Assembly (NCBI GenBank): GCA_900659855.1 | Contig: CAACVI010000012.1 | Location: 186,001-250,000 of the forward strand | Direction of reading: 5' to 3' | DNA: 64,000 nucleotides | Origin: Candidatus Desulfarcum epimagneticum | GTDB lineage: Bacteria; Desulfobacterota; Desulfobacteria; Desulfobacterales; CR-1 | Translations under genes and position numbers: made by a program | Notes under the pieces: model-generated | The model's database searches: none | Seen by the model: the letters and a program-made list of their open reading frames with translations, nothing else | Told to the model about the DNA's origin: nothing | In this document: positions 1 through 8,392 of the stretch, piece by piece | Layout of the letters: each line of letters starts with the position of its first letter | Position numbering within the stretch: position 1 is the stretch's first letter

Positions 1-759
1 GGCCTTAAGCGCGGCCCGGTTTTTTCGGAATTTTTCCAAAAGCCGTCCATGGTCGTGGATGGATATGAGGATGTCCAGGCGCCGAAGCCGGTCCCGCTGT
101 TTTTGATAGCGCCGGGCCTTTCCCGCCTGGCGGTTCAACGCGTCCATGGCGCTTTTGATTTCCGCCAGAATATCGTTGACTCTCGAAATGTTGCGGCGGG
201 TTTCCCTCACCTTGGCCAAAGCCTCCCGGCGGCGCTGTTTGTACAGGCGGACCCCGGCGATCTCCTCGATGAACTCCCGCCGTCTTTCCGGCCCGGCCTC
301 GGTGATCTCCCCGATGTTCCCCTGCTGGATGACGGCGTATGACCGGGAGCTGAGACCGCTTCCCAAAAACACATTGTGGATGTCCTTTAAACGGCAGGGG
401 CGGCGGTTGATAAAATAAGCGCCCGCCCCGTCCCGGTAAAGGCGCCGGGTGATCATGATTTCGGGAAACTCGCTGAACGTGGACGGGCCGCTCCCGTTGT
501 CGTTTAAAAGGGTCAAAGACACCTCGGCCATGTTGAGGGGGGCCTTTTGTCTGGATCCGGAAAAAATCACATCGCTCATGGATTTTCCGCGCAGATTCTT
601 CGGTCTCTGCTCCCCCATCACCCAGACCAGGGCGTCGAGTATGTTGCTTTTGCCGCAGCCGTTGGGGCCCACCACCGCCGAAACGCCTTCGGGAAACCGA
701 ATGGCCGAGCGCTCGACAAAGGATTTAAAACCGGTGATCTCAAGCTTCTTTAATTTCAT
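1..759 (-). CDS. smc: Chromosome segregation ATPase SMC, N-terminal part (runs off the window)
   Basis: The 253 visible residues are the N-terminal head of an SMC protein. They open MKLKKLEITGFKSF, and the Walker A motif GPNGCGKSN lies at residues 31-39. The signature region that links the head to the first coiled coil follows. SMC condensin dimers compact and segregate the chromosome. The coiled coils, hinge and C-terminal head would lie before position 1. The start at 757-759 is the only Met that precedes the conserved first beta strand. The gene diverges from the thioesterase gene at 959. That SMC rather than RecF or RecN is meant rests on the KLEITGFKSF opening, which is typical of SMC. 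Confidence 0.93.
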   Translation of the reverse strand, partial: MKLKKLEITGFKSFVERSAIRFPEGVSAVVGPNGCGKSNILDALVWVMGEQRPKNLRGKSMSDVIFSGSRQKAPLNMAEVSLTLLNDNGSGPSTFSEFPEIMITRRLYRDGAGAYFINRRPCRLKDIHNVFLGSGLSSRSYAVIQQGNIGEITEAGPERRREFIEEIAGVRLYKQRRREALAKVRETRRNISRVNDILAEIKSAMDALNRQAGKARRYQKQRDRLRRLDILISIHDHGRLLEKFRKNRAALKA

Positions 760-958
760 GGCGTGTCTGACTCGTCGCGATGTGAAAATCCTGTCATTAT
801 TACCAGCACGAAATCGGATTGTAAAGAAAAAACAAAATCCCATCCATGCGTTGACTTTTGGCCGGACCCGGGCTATTTTTCCATTCAAAAGCCGCCATCC
901 AAAAGCGCCCGCGATCTCGTCGAGGCGGCGAACCCAAACCCATTAAGGAGTCTCCCAT

Positions 959-1768
959 ATGAGCGCGCCCGCTTCCCGATTTGACGAGGACATCTTTTTT
1001 GAGCCTGTCGGCGACGGCCTTTTCAGAGGCCGGGTGTCTGAAAACTGGTCCATCAACCAAACCCCGGACGGCGGCTATATCATGGCCATTCTGGCCAACG
1101 CCATCCTGGGCCTGAGCGAAAAAAAGACCCTTTCCATCCTCACCGCCAATTTCATTTCCCGCTGCGGTCCGGGAGAGGCCGAGGTGGCTGTTGAAAAAAT
1201 CGGCGCCACCCGAAGCTTTGAAAGATGGATGGCCTCCCTTTCCATGGGGGGAAAAAGGAAAGTCCAGGCGCTGGCCACCCTTTCGGATCTGGACTCGGGC
1301 GAGCGGCGATACGAGTCGTCTCCGCCGGACATGCCTCCCCCGGGGGAATGCGTGGCCATCCGGGAAATACCGGACTTCACGCTTTTTCAAAACGTGGACA
1401 TGAGGCTGGACCCGGACTGCGCCGGATGGATGTGGGGAAAGCTTTCGGACCAGTGCGAGCAAAGGGGCTGGATCCGCTTTATAGACAACCGGCCCTTAGA
1501 CCCCCTGTCGCTTCTGCTAATGGCGGACTCTTTTCCCCCTCCGGTCATGGCGAAATACGGCATGGTGGCCTGGGTCCCCACCCTGGAGCTGTCGGTGAAC
1601 ATTCGAAACATCCCGAAAACCCGTTGGCTCAAATGCGTGTTCCGCTCCCGTTTCAACGACAGCGGCCTGGTGGACGAAGACGGGGAGCTGTGGGACGAAG
1701 AGGGGCGTCTGGCGGCCATTTCCCGTCAAATTTCCCAGTTCAGGAAAAAACAGCGAGACTCTCGATGA
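959..1768 (+). CDS. TesB-like acyl-CoA thioesterase family protein (double hotdog)
   Basis: This 269-residue protein resembles the TesB-like thioesterase family, which hydrolyses acyl-CoA thioesters with two tandem hotdog folds. The N-terminal segment NQTPDGGYIMAI near residue 40 and the second-half segment WVPTLELSVNIR near residue 200 are typical of the two hotdog halves. No signal peptide or membrane segment is seen, so it should be cytoplasmic. A good ribosome binding site (AAGGAG) precedes the ATG. The gene stands alone between smc, which diverges from it, and a palindromic repeat at 1771. The natural acyl substrate cannot be read from the sequence. Confidence 0.8.
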   Translation: MSAPASRFDEDIFFEPVGDGLFRGRVSENWSINQTPDGGYIMAILANAILGLSEKKTLSILTANFISRCGPGEAEVAVEKIGATRSFERWMASLSMGGKRKVQALATLSDLDSGERRYESSPPDMPPPGECVAIREIPDFTLFQNVDMRLDPDCAGWMWGKLSDQCEQRGWIRFIDNRPLDPLSLLLMADSFPPPVMAKYGMVAWVPTLELSVNIRNIPKTRWLKCVFRSRFNDSGLVDEDGELWDEEGRLAAISRQISQFRKKQRDSR

Positions 1769-1770
1769 AG

Positions 1771-1916
1771 TGATAAACCCGTAATGGATCAGACGGCATC
1801 GTAAAAATTCGATATACAAGGCGTAGTGGTTTTTTGAGAGTGAGGCCATACATATAGTATGCCGAAGGAACAAAAAACCACTACAACGCAGTAGATCGGA
1901 TTTTTACGATGTCGTC
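1771..1916. repeat. Palindromic interspersed repeat, copy 1
   Basis: The core at 1792-1916 is a long imperfect inverted repeat. It starts GACGGCATCGTAAAAATTCG and ends with the near complement. The flanking piece TGATAAACCCGTAA at 1771-1784 also occurs, as TGATAAACTCG, beside the copies at 8393, 9454, 21845 and 43016. The centre, with GGTTTTTTG arms and a CATAC/GTATG core, matches the copy at 21845. No protein is encoded. The element ends 22 bases before the prmA start, so prmA transcription must begin inside or read through it. Confidence 0.85.
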
Positions 1917-1938
1917 ACCCAATGAAGCGGAGCGCCCC

Positions 1939-2847
1939 ATGAAGTGGAAAGAAATCGCCATTCAATTCGCCCCGGGCCCCAAAGGCGCCGATCCGGAAAC
2001 GGCCGCGGACCTCATCGCCCTGGCGCTGCGCGACTTCGGCTCAAGGGGGGTCATTGTTCAGGACCCCGGGGATGCCAAAGACCACCCGGACGCCGCCGTT
2101 ATCGGCCATGTCCCGTCCGGCCCCGAAGAACCGCCGGATTTAAAAACCCTGGAGTCCCGGCTCGCCGTTTTGAAAAAAGACCTGGGATTTCAGGCGCGGA
2201 TGTCCGTCCGGGACATTCAGGACCGGGACTGGGCCCATTCATGGAAGGCGCATTTTCAAACCCCGGTTTCCTGCGGCCCTTTCCGGGTCAAACCCGCCTG
2301 GGTGGAGCCCGGCCCCGCCGACCCCGCGCGGATCATCGAAATCGATCCGGGCATGGCCTTTGGAACCGGGACCCATCCCACCACCTGTCTGTGCATGGAG
2401 CTGATCGGCGCCCATGTCAAAAAAAACAGCCGTTTCCTGGATGTGGGGACCGGCTCCGGAATCCTCATGATCGCGGCGGCAAAAATGGGCGCGGCCCACG
2501 CCGCGGGGACGGACACAGACCCCGACGCGCTTGAAATCGCGCGAAAAAACCTTCTCTTAAACGGCGTGCCCCCCCATCGCTTTTCCCTGGTCCGGAGCCA
2601 TCTCGCCTCCGGGCTCAAGGGACGTTTTGATGTGGCGTCGGCCAATATTCTTTTCCGTCCGGTCCTGGAGCTGATCGGGGCCACCGGCCGTTTTCTCAAA
2701 AAACAAAAACCCGGAATTTTCGTCTGCTCAGGATTTGAGGAGGCGGACACGGACAAGGTTTTGGAAAAAATGACCCGCCAGGGCTTTGAGATCATCGAAA
2801 CCCGGACCCGGGAATCCTGGGCCGCCGTGTGCGGAAAACGGGCTTAA
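1939..2847 (+). CDS. prmA: Ribosomal protein L11 methyltransferase
   Basis: This is a 302-residue class I SAM-dependent methyltransferase of the PrmA family, which trimethylates ribosomal protein L11. SAM-binding motif I is DVGTGSGILMIAAAK. The upstream segment EIDPGMAFGTGTHPTT is a PrmA hallmark, and the catalytic-loop segment ASANILFRPV lies in the C-terminal half. The start at 1939 is preferred because GGAG sits 6 bases before it. The in-frame ATG at 1909 lies inside the palindromic repeat. htpG follows 200 bases downstream behind its own promoter-like sequence. Confidence 0.93.
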   Translation: MKWKEIAIQFAPGPKGADPETAADLIALALRDFGSRGVIVQDPGDAKDHPDAAVIGHVPSGPEEPPDLKTLESRLAVLKKDLGFQARMSVRDIQDRDWAHSWKAHFQTPVSCGPFRVKPAWVEPGPADPARIIEIDPGMAFGTGTHPTTCLCMELIGAHVKKNSRFLDVGTGSGILMIAAAKMGAAHAAGTDTDPDALEIARKNLLLNGVPPHRFSLVRSHLASGLKGRFDVASANILFRPVLELIGATGRFLKKQKPGIFVCSGFEEADTDKVLEKMTRQGFEIIETRTRESWAAVCGKRA

Positions 2848-2913
2848 ACGCCCCCCGCTTGTCTCCCGTCATGAAAATCATATGAGACTCCCCCCATTTC
2901 TCCGGCCCGGGGG

Positions 2914-2942
2914 CTTGACTTTTTCAAATTCGCTCCCATTTT
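2914..2942 (+). promoter_or_regulatory. Possible heat-shock (sigma32-type) promoter of htpG
   Basis: CTTGACT at 2914-2920 and CCCATTTTTT from 2935, 14 bases apart, resemble the sigma32 consensus (CTTGAAA, then CCCCATNT). This fits the heat-shock gene htpG that follows. The implied 5' leader of about 100 bases holds a small hairpin: GCCGTGT at 2961-2967 pairs with ACACGGC at 2983-2989. The match is by eye. A sigma70 reading of the same bases is also possible. Confidence 0.4.
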
Positions 2943-3047
2943 TTAAAATGGATCATTCATGCCGTGTTTTTAAAAAAACCAGACACGGCGCTTTCACTGA
3001 TCCGTTCGTTGACCATCTATCATATAAAACGCTTTAAGGAGGAGCGC

Positions 3048-4988
3048 ATGACCGCTAAAAAAGAAACCAGGGAATTTAAAACCGAGGTCAAGCAAATTCT
3101 GGATCTCATCATCAACTCCCTTTACTCCAACCCGGAAATTTTTTTAAGAGAGCTGATTTCAAACGCTTCCGACGCCATCGACAAGCTTCGCTTCAAATCC
3201 CAGATGGAGCCGGAGCTTTTAGGCGACGACGCGGAGTTTAAGATCACCCTCATCCCGGACAAGGCCGCCGGGACCCTTGAGGTGTCCGACAACGGAATCG
3301 GCATGACCTATGACGAGGTCGCCGAGAACATCGGCACCATCGCCAAGAGCGGGGGCGGCGACTTTCTTGAGGCCGTCAAACAGCTGGGCCGAAAAGACTT
3401 AATCTCCCCGGAGCTTATCGGCCAGTTCGGAGTGGGCTTTTACAGCGCCTTTATCGTGGCGGAAAAAGTCTCGGTCATCACCCGCGCGGCCGGGTCCGAA
3501 ACCGGCGTTAAGTGGGAATCGGCCGGCGACGGCGCCTACACCATCGAGGAGGTCCCCAAAGACTCCCGGGGAACCCGGGTGATCCTGAAGCTCAAAAAAC
3601 CGGAAAAGGACGAGCCGGATTTCACCGATGAATGGGCCATCAAAAATATCGTCAAGACCCATTCGGATTTTGTGTCCTACCCCATTGCCATGGATGTGGA
3701 AAAAACCGAGCCCATTCCCGACGAGGAGCAGATCAAAGACAAGGACGGAAAGCCCATGGGCGACACCTCCCGGAAGGTCATCCGGGAAGAGACCTTAAAC
3801 TCCATGAAGGCCATCTGGACCAAGGACAAAAAAGAGGTGACCGAAGAGGAGCACAAGGAGTTCTACACCCACTTAAGCCACGACTGGAACAAGCCTTTGA
3901 CATGGCTCCACATGAAATTCGAGGGAACCACCGAGTACACGGCCCTGGTCTATGTCCCGTCCAAGGCCCCCTTTGATCTTTTCAGCCGGGACGCCGCCCA
4001 CGGGATCAACCTGTACTGCAAGCGGGTTTTCGTGATGGAAAACTGCCAGGACCTTCTGCCCATGCATTTCCGTTTTGTCAAAGGCGTGGTGGACGCGCCG
4101 GATCTCAACTTAAACGTCAGCCGGGAAATTTTGCAGCAGGACAAAATCGTCAGAAACATCCGGATCAATCTTGAAAAAAAGCTCATGGAGCTTCTTGCCG
4201 GAATGGAGCCCGAGATGTACGACGCCTTCTACGACGAGTTCGGCCAGGTCCTGAAGGAAGGGGTGTGGCTGGATCCGTCCAACCGGGAAAAACACGCCGA
4301 TCTTTTGCGGTACACGACCACGAAATCCGACGGAAAACGAATTTCCCTCAAAGATTACGTCGCGAACATGAAAGACGACCAGAAGGACATCTATTACATC
4401 ACCGGGGAAAATCTCGCGACCCTGGAAAACAGCCCCCACTTAGAGGCGCTGAAGGAAAAGGATTTTGAAATTATTTTAATGGCCGATCCCGTGGACGAAT
4501 GGGTGGCCCAGTCGCTTACCGAATACGACGGAAAGCCGCTGAAAAGCGCCGAAAAGGGCAGCCTGGACATCAGCGGCGAAGAGCCGGCGGACAAAAAGGA
4601 AAGCGACCCGCATTCGGCCCTTTTCGGATTCATCAAATCCCACATCGAAGAGGACGTGAAAGAGGTCAAGGCCTCCACCCATTTGAAGGACTCGGTCTCC
4701 TGCCTGTCCGGAGACGACCATGAGATGAGCGCCTACATGGAAAAAATCCTCAAATCTTCGGGCCAGGCCGTTCCCGACCAGAAAAAAATCCTGGAGCTGA
4801 ACACCCGGCACCCGGTGGTGGGCAAAATCAAGGAAATCTTTGAAAACGACCGGGACAACCCGGTCCTGGAAGACTACAGCAAAATACTTCTGGATCTGGC
4901 CGTCATCGGCCAGGGCGGGAAAATCAAAAACCCGTCCCTGTTTTCCAAAAGAGTGGGAGAGCTGATGGCCGACGCCCTGAAGGAATAG
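3048..4988 (+). CDS. htpG: Molecular chaperone HtpG (Hsp90)
   Basis: A 646-residue bacterial Hsp90, a dimeric cytosolic ATP-driven chaperone. The GHKL ATPase domain shows [19 protein letters not shown] and [11 protein letters not shown] near residues 30-130. The middle domain contains [15 protein letters not shown], and a C-terminal dimerisation domain follows. Length matches the family. The ATG at 3048 follows AAGGAGG at the right spacing. The open frame extends upstream to 2964, but that part has no similarity to the family. No transcriptional partner is apparent; a TrmJ fragment follows on the other strand. Confidence 0.97.
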   Translation: MTAKKETREFKTEVKQILDLIINSLYSNPEIFLRELISNASDAIDKLRFKSQMEPELLGDDAEFKITLIPDKAAGTLEVSDNGIGMTYDEVAENIGTIAKSGGGDFLEAVKQLGRKDLISPELIGQFGVGFYSAFIVAEKVSVITRAAGSETGVKWESAGDGAYTIEEVPKDSRGTRVILKLKKPEKDEPDFTDEWAIKNIVKTHSDFVSYPIAMDVEKTEPIPDEEQIKDKDGKPMGDTSRKVIREETLNSMKAIWTKDKKEVTEEEHKEFYTHLSHDWNKPLTWLHMKFEGTTEYTALVYVPSKAPFDLFSRDAAHGINLYCKRVFVMENCQDLLPMHFRFVKGVVDAPDLNLNVSREILQQDKIVRNIRINLEKKLMELLAGMEPEMYDAFYDEFGQVLKEGVWLDPSNREKHADLLRYTTTKSDGKRISLKDYVANMKDDQKDIYYITGENLATLENSPHLEALKEKDFEIILMADPVDEWVAQSLTEYDGKPLKSAEKGSLDISGEEPADKKESDPHSALFGFIKSHIEEDVKEVKASTHLKDSVSCLSGDDHEMSAYMEKILKSSGQAVPDQKKILELNTRHPVVGKIKEIFENDRDNPVLEDYSKILLDLAVIGQGGKIKNPSLFSKRVGELMADALKE

Positions 4989-4993
4989 AAGGG

Positions 4994-5205
4994 CCGGCCG
5001 ATCCGGCGGATCTCGTGGCGCATGACCATGACGGCCCGGGCCGGGTCCAGGGAAAAAAATCCCGCCGTGGGAATCGTGGCCGGCCCGCGGCAGAATCGGA
5101 TGTCTTCGCTGGACAGGCCCCGGTCCTCCGGGCCGAACACCACGGCCGCCTGGTCGCGTTCTGAAATGAAGACCAGCCGGGCCGTGGTCCCGGCCACATT
5201 GACCG
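4994..5205 (-). pseudogene. Decayed internal fragment of a TrmJ-like RNA methyltransferase gene
   Basis: The minus-strand translation, with VFGPEDRGLSSEDIRFC and TIPTAGFFSLDPARAVMVM, matches residues about 80-170 of the intact gene at 9810-10586. Both ends of the gene are missing. The fragment lacks 17 codons that the intact copy has between two AGCCGGGCCG repeats (10270 and 10321). It keeps a single copy of that repeat at 5175-5184, as expected for a deletion by recombination between direct repeats. It has no start codon with a ribosome binding site. It is therefore a partial duplication or a remnant of a second paralogue. Confidence 0.85.
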
Positions 5206-5349
5206 ACCCCGCTGAACTCCACCCCCCATTTCATATGCCCGCGCGGCCGGACTTGCGTCCATTGAAATTTTTTGATATCTTGATACGCGCTCGCGCGCGG
5301 AATATTGAATTCTTTCTCACTCCGGACGTTTTATCCAAGGAGGGGCATC

Positions 5350-6693
5350 ATGATTGACAATCAAAATTATAAACAATTAGAGGCCATTCTTGATTCAATT
5401 GCGGATGGGGTTTTCACCACTGATCAGAACTGCAATATCGCCTATTTCAACAAGGCCGCGGAAAGAATTACAGGCGTGTCAAGGGAACAGGCGATTGGAC
5501 AGAAATGTTTCGATGTTTTCCGCGCGAGCATATGCGAGACCACCTGCGCCCTTAGAAAATCAATACAAAACGGTCAGGATATCATCAACTTTAAAGTCAA
5601 TATCCTTAACAGCGGCGGCAAAACCATTCCGGTCAGCGTCAGCACATCGGTCATCAGGGACAAGGGTGGAGACATCACAGGGGGCGTGGAAATTTTCAGG
5701 GACATGTCCACCATTGAGGAGTTGCGCAAAGAAATCTCCAACCGGTGTAATTTTGAGAATATCATCAGCAAGAACCGGGAAATACACAATATCCTGGATA
5801 TTCTTCCGGACATTGCCACAAGCGGCAGCGCGGTCCTTATCGAGGGGCCAAGCGGTTCCGGAAAAGAGCTTTTTGCCAGGGCGATTCATAACCTCAGCGG
5901 CAGAAAGGGCAAATATGTGGCCATTAACTGCGCGGCTTTGCCTGACACTCTCCTGGAGTCCGAGCTTTTTGGATATAAGAAAGGCGCTTTTTCCGATGCG
6001 AAAAAGGACAAACCGGGTCGTTTTGCCCTTGCTGAAGGAGGGTCTCTCTTCCTTGATGAAATAGGGGATATCTCACCGGCGCTTCAGCCAAAATTACTCA
6101 GAGCGCTTCAGGAAAAAGAATATGACCCCCTTGGCGCCACCGCCAGCGTCAAGACAGATGCCCGCATCATCACCGGAACAAACAAAACGCTTTCCGACCT
6201 TGTGGCCCAAAATGTTTTTCGCGAGGATCTTTTTTATCGCCTGAATGTGGTGAGGCTTTCTCTTCCACCGCTTTCCCGTCGCAGGGAAGACATCCCCCTT
6301 CTGATTGAGCATTTTATTAATAAATTTAACGCCGCCAAGGGAAAAAAAATTGAGTCTGTCTCCGAAAGGGCGATGGGCGTCCTGATGAGATACGATTACC
6401 CGGGAAATATTCGGGAGCTGGAAAATTTTATAGAATATGCCTTTGTGCTGTGCCATGGGCCTGTGATCAAGACCGGCCATCTGCCAAAGGATATGCAAAC
6501 AGCCGCCCCCGAAGCGCCAAAGCGGGCGGGCGCTCCGCTTTCCAGGGCTGAGGCGGACGCCATCCTGGACGCCCTGGACAAATACAATGGGAATCGGATG
6601 AAGACGGCGGCGCATCTTGGCATCAACAAAACCACCCTTTGGCGAAAAATGAAAAAATATGGAATCACTTTTCCGGTCACAGCCAAACGATAA
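5350..6693 (+). CDS. PAS domain, sigma54-dependent transcriptional activator
   Basis: The 447 residues divide into an N-terminal PAS sensor domain (about 5-110), an AAA+ ATPase domain (about 145-385) and a C-terminal Fis-type helix-turn-helix ending near KTTLWRKMKKYG. Walker A is GPSGSGKE and Walker B is GGSLFLDEIGD. The sigma54-contacting loop reads GAFSDA instead of the canonical GAFTGA. The PAS domain has paired cysteines (SICETTC), which could support redox or metal sensing. The start at 5350 follows AAGGAGG. The gene is followed by a palindrome (6724) and a -24/-12 promoter (6853), so it very likely activates the NifX-like/DUF5320 genes. Confidence 0.93.
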   Translation: MIDNQNYKQLEAILDSIADGVFTTDQNCNIAYFNKAAERITGVSREQAIGQKCFDVFRASICETTCALRKSIQNGQDIINFKVNILNSGGKTIPVSVSTSVIRDKGGDITGGVEIFRDMSTIEELRKEISNRCNFENIISKNREIHNILDILPDIATSGSAVLIEGPSGSGKELFARAIHNLSGRKGKYVAINCAALPDTLLESELFGYKKGAFSDAKKDKPGRFALAEGGSLFLDEIGDISPALQPKLLRALQEKEYDPLGATASVKTDARIITGTNKTLSDLVAQNVFREDLFYRLNVVRLSLPPLSRRREDIPLLIEHFINKFNAAKGKKIESVSERAMGVLMRYDYPGNIRELENFIEYAFVLCHGPVIKTGHLPKDMQTAAPEAPKRAGAPLSRAEADAILDALDKYNGNRMKTAAHLGINKTTLWRKMKKYGITFPVTAKR

Positions 6694-6723
6694 TCATCCC
6701 CAACCCCTTTTCAGCATTGCATA

Positions 6724-6743
6724 AACGCAATCTGTCTTGCGTT
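6724..6743. promoter_or_regulatory. Palindromic upstream activator site
   Basis: AACGCAA-N6-TTGCGTT is a perfect 7+7 palindrome about 110 bases before the -24/-12 promoter. That is the usual distance for an enhancer-binding protein, and the Fis-type domain of the adjacent activator would be a natural ligand. Binding by that protein is an inference. Confidence 0.6.
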
Positions 6744-6852
6744 CCACATTTCAGTTTCGCACCCTTCCCCCAAAGCGCGTCAAATATCTTTCAGTTCTGT
6801 AACTATCTAAAATCATAGTTTTTATAAAAAAATTTAAGGTCTGGAGCCTTTG

Positions 6853-6868
6853 TGGCGCCTTTATTGCA
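6853..6868 (+). promoter_or_regulatory. Sigma54 (-24/-12) promoter
   Basis: TGGCGC-N5-TTGCA fits the sigma54 consensus TGGCAC-N5-TTGCA, with GG and GC exactly 10 bases apart (6854-6855 and 6866-6867). It lies about 85 bases before the GTG start of the NifX-like gene and downstream of a sigma54 activator gene. The promoter should drive the genes at 6952, 7462 and possibly 7898. Confidence 0.8.
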
Positions 6869-6951
6869 ATATAAATAAAACAGTGGTTCCACGCAATCGT
6901 GATCAAACAAGTTCATTTGAAAAACAAAGGATCGGTAAAAAGGAGATTAAT

Positions 6952-7443
6952 GTGAACCCCGTGAAAATCGCTATCCCGATTTTTAACACGCGAATCTCTC
7001 CCCGCTTCGACTGCGCCAAAAGGTTTCTGGTGGTTTCATTGGGAGCGGGCTCGGTGGATCAGCAGGCGCTGACCGCTGAGTCATGGTCTCCGCTGGAAAG
7101 GGTGAGCAAGCTTAAAGAGTGGGGCGTCAATATTTTAATTTGCGGAGGCATAGACAGATCTTCGGAGCGGCTCTTAAATGGTTTTGAGGATTTGGTGGTT
7201 TACTCCTGGGTGACCGGGGAAGCGGAAGACGCGTTACAATGTTTTCTCAAAGGAAAACTGGAGTCCGGTCTTATGATCGGCGAAGGGGGAAACAGGTCCG
7301 GGCGCTGGGAATTTAAGTCAGGCCATCAAAGACGAAGAGGTCGGGGATATCGCTGGAAAAAAAATCAGGTCAACAGGGAGAAGGCCATAGACATGGCCGA
7401 TGAACCCCATTTATGCAACCATTATATTAACGGGAAGGACTAA
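6952..7443 (+). CDS. NifX/NifB-type dinitrogenase cofactor-binding domain protein
   Basis: A 163-residue protein with an N-terminal NifX-like domain: KIAIPIFNTRISPRFDCAKRF, then a segment resembling the usual ICGGIG motif (LICGGIDRSSERLLNGF). Family members bind or carry iron-molybdenum or other metal clusters. Many genomes, as here, have copies outside nif operons beside DUF5320 proteins. The C-terminal 45 residues are basic and unusual, including RSGRWEFKSGHQRRRGRGYR. The GTG at 6952 is chosen because GGAG precedes it and the domain begins there. Its role is unknown; no nitrogenase genes are visible. Confidence 0.82.
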   Translation: MNPVKIAIPIFNTRISPRFDCAKRFLVVSLGAGSVDQQALTAESWSPLERVSKLKEWGVNILICGGIDRSSERLLNGFEDLVVYSWVTGEAEDALQCFLKGKLESGLMIGEGGNRSGRWEFKSGHQRRRGRGYRWKKNQVNREKAIDMADEPHLCNHYINGKD

Positions 7444-7461
7444 AAGAAAGGAGGCAATATT

Positions 7462-7785
7462 ATGCCAAGAAATGACGGGAGCGGGCCAATGGGTTATGGC
7501 CCCAAAACAGGCGGAGGTTTTGGTTCTTGTGTGGATGGCCCGGATCCGGGCAATCTGAATATGTCCGGCCGGGGTTTCAGAAAAGGTTATGGGCGCCGGC
7601 GCGGTTTTGAAAGGGGAATGGGCATGGGCCGGGGCCGGGGCTGCTTTGGCCCCTTTAATCCCCCGGCAACGCGGGAAGAGGAGCGCGCTTTCCTCGAAAA
7701 ACACGCGGAAGCGCTTCAAAGCAGGCTTGACGCTGTCAAGCAGGAGCTTGATGACTTTGAAACGGAACAAACCAGGGAAAGCTGA
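7462..7785 (+). CDS. DUF5320-type glycine-rich protein
   Basis: This 107-residue protein starts MPRNDGSGPMGYGPKTGGG, the N-terminal pattern of DUF5320 proteins. A Gly/Arg/Met-rich middle follows (FRKGYGRRRGFERG, GMGRGRGC), then a C-terminal coiled-coil-like helix of about 35 residues beginning REEERAFLEKHAE. AAAGGAGG precedes the ATG. It lies 18 bases after the NifX-like gene, in the same predicted sigma54 transcript. DUF5320 proteins commonly sit beside NifX-like proteins in anaerobes; their molecular function is not known. Confidence 0.78.
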   Translation: MPRNDGSGPMGYGPKTGGGFGSCVDGPDPGNLNMSGRGFRKGYGRRRGFERGMGMGRGRGCFGPFNPPATREEERAFLEKHAEALQSRLDAVKQELDDFETEQTRES

Positions 7786-7812
7786 TTGGCGGACTCTGAT
7801 GTGACATCCGGG

Positions 7813-7850
7813 GTTGGGGAGAAAAACTGACACAAGTTTTTTTCCCCAAC
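7813..7850 (+). terminator. Long hairpin with a T-rich 3' arm
   Basis: GTTGGGGAGAAAAACT (7813-7828) and AGTTTTTTTCCCCAAC (7835-7850) form a 16-pair stem with a single G-T wobble and a 6-base loop. It lies between the DUF5320 gene and the RGG repeat gene. It could be an intrinsic terminator or a transcript stabiliser that lowers expression of the next gene. No T-tract follows the stem, so termination is uncertain. Confidence 0.55.
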
Positions 7851-7897
7851 GAATGGGTTCATCGTTTTGATTACCCCACATTTAAGGAGAATATACC

Positions 7898-8380
7898 ATG
7901 AAAAAAGAAATCATAAAAACGCTTGGCGGCATAGCCGGAGAAGTGGCAAAAGAAGGGATCGGGAAATCCATTGAAAAAAACCAGGGCGCTGATAAACCGT
8001 CGAGAAATATAGCGGGTTTCGTTATGGATCAGGTCGCCAATGCCCTGGGAGGCAGAGGCCAGGGCGGAGGAAGAGGCGGAGGCCAGGGCGGAGGAAGAGG
8101 CGGAGGCCAGGGCGGAGGAAGAGGCGGAGGTCAGGGCGGAGGCCAGGGCGGAGGAAGAGGCGGAGGCCAGGGCGGAGGAAGAGGCGGAGGCCAGGGCGGA
8201 GGCCAGGGCGGAGGCAGAGGCGGAGGTCAGGGCGGAGGCAGAGGCGGAGGCCAGGGCGGAGGCCAGGGCGGAGGCAGAGGCGGAGGTCAGGGCGGAGGCA
8301 GAGGCGGAGGCCAGGGCGGAGGAGGAAGAGGCCAGGGCCGGGGTCAAGGCTCCTGCCAAAGCGCCGTCTATTGGCGATAA
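7898..8380 (+). CDS. Gly/Arg/Gln-repeat (RGG-like) low-complexity protein
   Basis: The 160 residues consist of a 50-residue amphipathic N-terminus (opening [20 protein letters not shown]), about 100 residues of near-perfect GGGQGGGR repeats, and a short Cys-containing tail. AAGGAGA lies before the ATG. The coding repeat (8047-8343) is built from 12-base GGAGGNCAGGGC and GGAGGNAGAGGC units. It looks intrinsically disordered and positively charged, like RGG domains that bind nucleic acids or condense. No enzymatic domain is present and no family is recognised. Proximity to another Gly/Arg-rich protein (7462) suggests the same pathway. The ATG, ribosome binding site and conserved frame argue that it is real even though several other frames are open. 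Confidence 0.65.
   Translation: MKKEIIKTLGGIAGEVAKEGIGKSIEKNQGADKPSRNIAGFVMDQVANALGGRGQGGGRGGGQGGGRGGGQGGGRGGGQGGGQGGGRGGGQGGGRGGGQGGGQGGGRGGGQGGGRGGGQGGGQGGGRGGGQGGGRGGGQGGGGRGQGRGQGSCQSAVYWR
8047..8343 (+). repeat. In-frame tandem repeat, 12-base units
   Basis: About 24 units alternate between GGAGGNCAGGGC and GGAGGNAGAGGC. They combine into 24- and 36-base higher-order repeats whose third-position changes (C/T, A/C) are shared by adjacent blocks. This is the mark of unequal crossing-over or slippage. The array encodes the GGGQGGGR repeats. Its copy number is likely to vary between strains. Confidence 0.9.
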
Positions 8381-8392
8381 TCCCCATATAAT

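Noticed and set aside
800-1462. 220-codon open frame on the minus strand over the thioesterase gene
   Set aside because: It is a shadow of the GC-rich coding strand, has no ribosome binding site and is rich in Arg/Gly/Pro/His.
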